In this document: in pieces, positions 42,491 through 43,385 of the stretch
Numbering within the stretch: the stretch's first letter is position 1
How the letters are laid out: the number at the start of each line of letters is the position of its first letter
Assembly: GCA_017456495.1 (NCBI GenBank)
Contig: JAFTJI010000002.1
Location: forward strand, 1-43,385
DNA length: 43,385 nucleotides
Direction of reading: 5' to 3'
Source: Lentisphaeria bacterium
GTDB taxonomy: Bacteria; Verrucomicrobiota; Lentisphaeria; Victivallales; UBA1829
Notes under the pieces: model-generated
Database searches by the model: none
The model's input: the letters and a program-made list of their open reading frames with translations, nothing else
What the model was told of the DNA's origin: nothing
Made by a program: the position numbers and the translations under genes

Positions 42491-43380
42491 AATATAGCAC
42501 ACTTTCAAGGAACATCAAATCACAACTAATCCTTGATATTACGCCGTTTTTCGTGTAATATAGCACACTTTCAAGGAACATCAAATCACAACCATCGGGC
42601 GGCAAGGTCTCTCATCTTCTTAAATATAGCACACTTTCAAGGAACATCAAATCACAACTTTATTTCCTCTTTTGCCTTCTCCAGTTCGAATATAGCACAC
42701 TTTCAAGGAACATCAAATCACAACTGTTCCACCTTCTTTATTGATTGCCGGATGAATATAGCACACTTTCAAGGAACATCAAATCACAACTGAGAGCGTA
42801 GGCATGACGGAGATTTTTTAAATATAGCACACTTTCAAGGAACATCAAATCACAACTCGTATATGAATCATCTTTGCCGAACTGGAAATATAGCACACTT
42901 TCAAGGAACATCAAATCACAACTTTCCGAAGAATGAGAATTACTTTCCCAGTAAATATAGCACACTTTCAAGGAACATCAAATCACAACTATATTAACTA
43001 ACATAGAAGCGAGAGAAATATAGCACACTTTCAAGGAACATCAAATCACAACGGGCGGTCATCCCGGGATTTTTTTTATACCAATATAGCACACTTTCAA
43101 GGAACATCAAATCACAACAAGCCGCAGGCGTGGAAGCCGCCGCCCTGAATATAGCACACTTTCAAGGAACATCAAATCACAACTGCTTTGCCGCCGAACA
43201 ACTTCACGCCCTAATATAGCACACTTTCAAGGAACATCAAATCACAACAGGACTTCAGGCAGTCAGCGAAGAAACTTTAATATAGCACACTTTCAAGGAA
43301 CATCAAATCACAACAACCTTTCACATGCAACGATATTTCCGACCAATATAGCACACTTTCAAGGAACATCAAATCACAAC
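42491..43380 (-). CRISPR. CRISPR array, at least 14 repeats and 13 spacers, runs off the window
   Basis: Fourteen identical 36-bp repeats start at 42491, 42557, 42623, 42689, 42755, 42821, 42887, 42954, 43017, 43083, 43148, 43213, 43279 and 43345. The + strand repeat begins AATATAGCACACTTTC and ends AAATCACAAC. The thirteen spacers are 30, 30, 30, 30, 30, 30, 31, 27, 30, 29, 29, 30 and 30 bp. The last five bases of the window begin spacer 14. The crRNA strand is the - strand, because there the repeat starts GTTGTGAT, as in other type II-C repeats, and pairs with the tracrRNA. No repeat is degenerate, so neither end of the array is obvious. Confidence 0.98.
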
Positions 43381-43385
43381 TTTCC

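Noticed and set aside
42533..42971. Open frames across the CRISPR array on both strands with repeated peptide units such as NIAHFQGTSNHN
   Set aside because: They exist because repeat plus 30-bp spacer equals 66 bp, a multiple of three, and the repeat lacks stops in those frames. There is no ribosome binding site and the frames break where spacer length changes.
1..43385. tRNA and rRNA genes
   Set aside because: No T-arm-like GGTTCGAATCC with matching acceptor stems and no rRNA signature was seen on either strand by eye.

Overview
The window looks like chromosome from a Lentisphaerota (Victivallales-type) bacterium. The lineage call is an inference. It rests on a type IV prepilin-like protein carrying both the [24 protein letters not shown]-terminus (first 20 residues or fewer quoted elsewhere) and an H-X9-DG C-terminus, on regulators that fuse a GntR DNA-binding domain to a solute-binding domain, and on dense secreted glycan-active genes next to ordinary housekeeping genes.

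Left part (1-25000) is mostly carbohydrate metabolism. A GntR/solute-binding regulator (2446-3843, -) diverges from a six-gene + strand operon (4050-15197). The operon encodes a prepilin-like protein, a pectate-lyase-fold beta-helix protein, two proteins sharing a near-identical LamG region (one a 1284-residue putative glycosidase), a GH95-like enzyme and a serine hydrolase of the beta-lactamase fold. Two paralogous proteins of an uncharacterised glycosidase-like family lie at 314-2341 and 22840-24882. A second - strand group (22579 down to 15218) encodes an aldolase/short-chain dehydrogenase fusion, a PHP-like protein, ThyX, a two-TM protein of unknown function and an ABC-F ATPase.

Middle part (25000-36100) is housekeeping: prs, rplY, pth, rpsF, ssb, rpsR, rplI, dnaB, bamA, a small membrane protein and a DEAD-box helicase. 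Ahead of prs are two unexplained structured elements: a possible small RNA with its own terminator (about 25030-25206), and a folded prs 5' leader (25262-25458) with a closed multibranch domain, a possible H-type pseudoknot and a 12-codon leader ORF.

Right part (36100-43385) is more A/T-rich and accessory. It holds a glyoxalase-family gene with a broken partial duplicate, then a complete type II-C CRISPR-Cas locus: tracrRNA (- strand), cas9, cas1, cas2 and an array of at least 14 identical 36-bp repeats running off the window end. A tracrRNA was located by its anti-repeat, hairpins and T-tract. Its promoter overlaps the divergent cas9 promoter, and each CRISPR repeat appears to carry its own extended -10 promoter pointing back toward cas2. 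All functional statements come from reading motifs by eye; no database search was possible.
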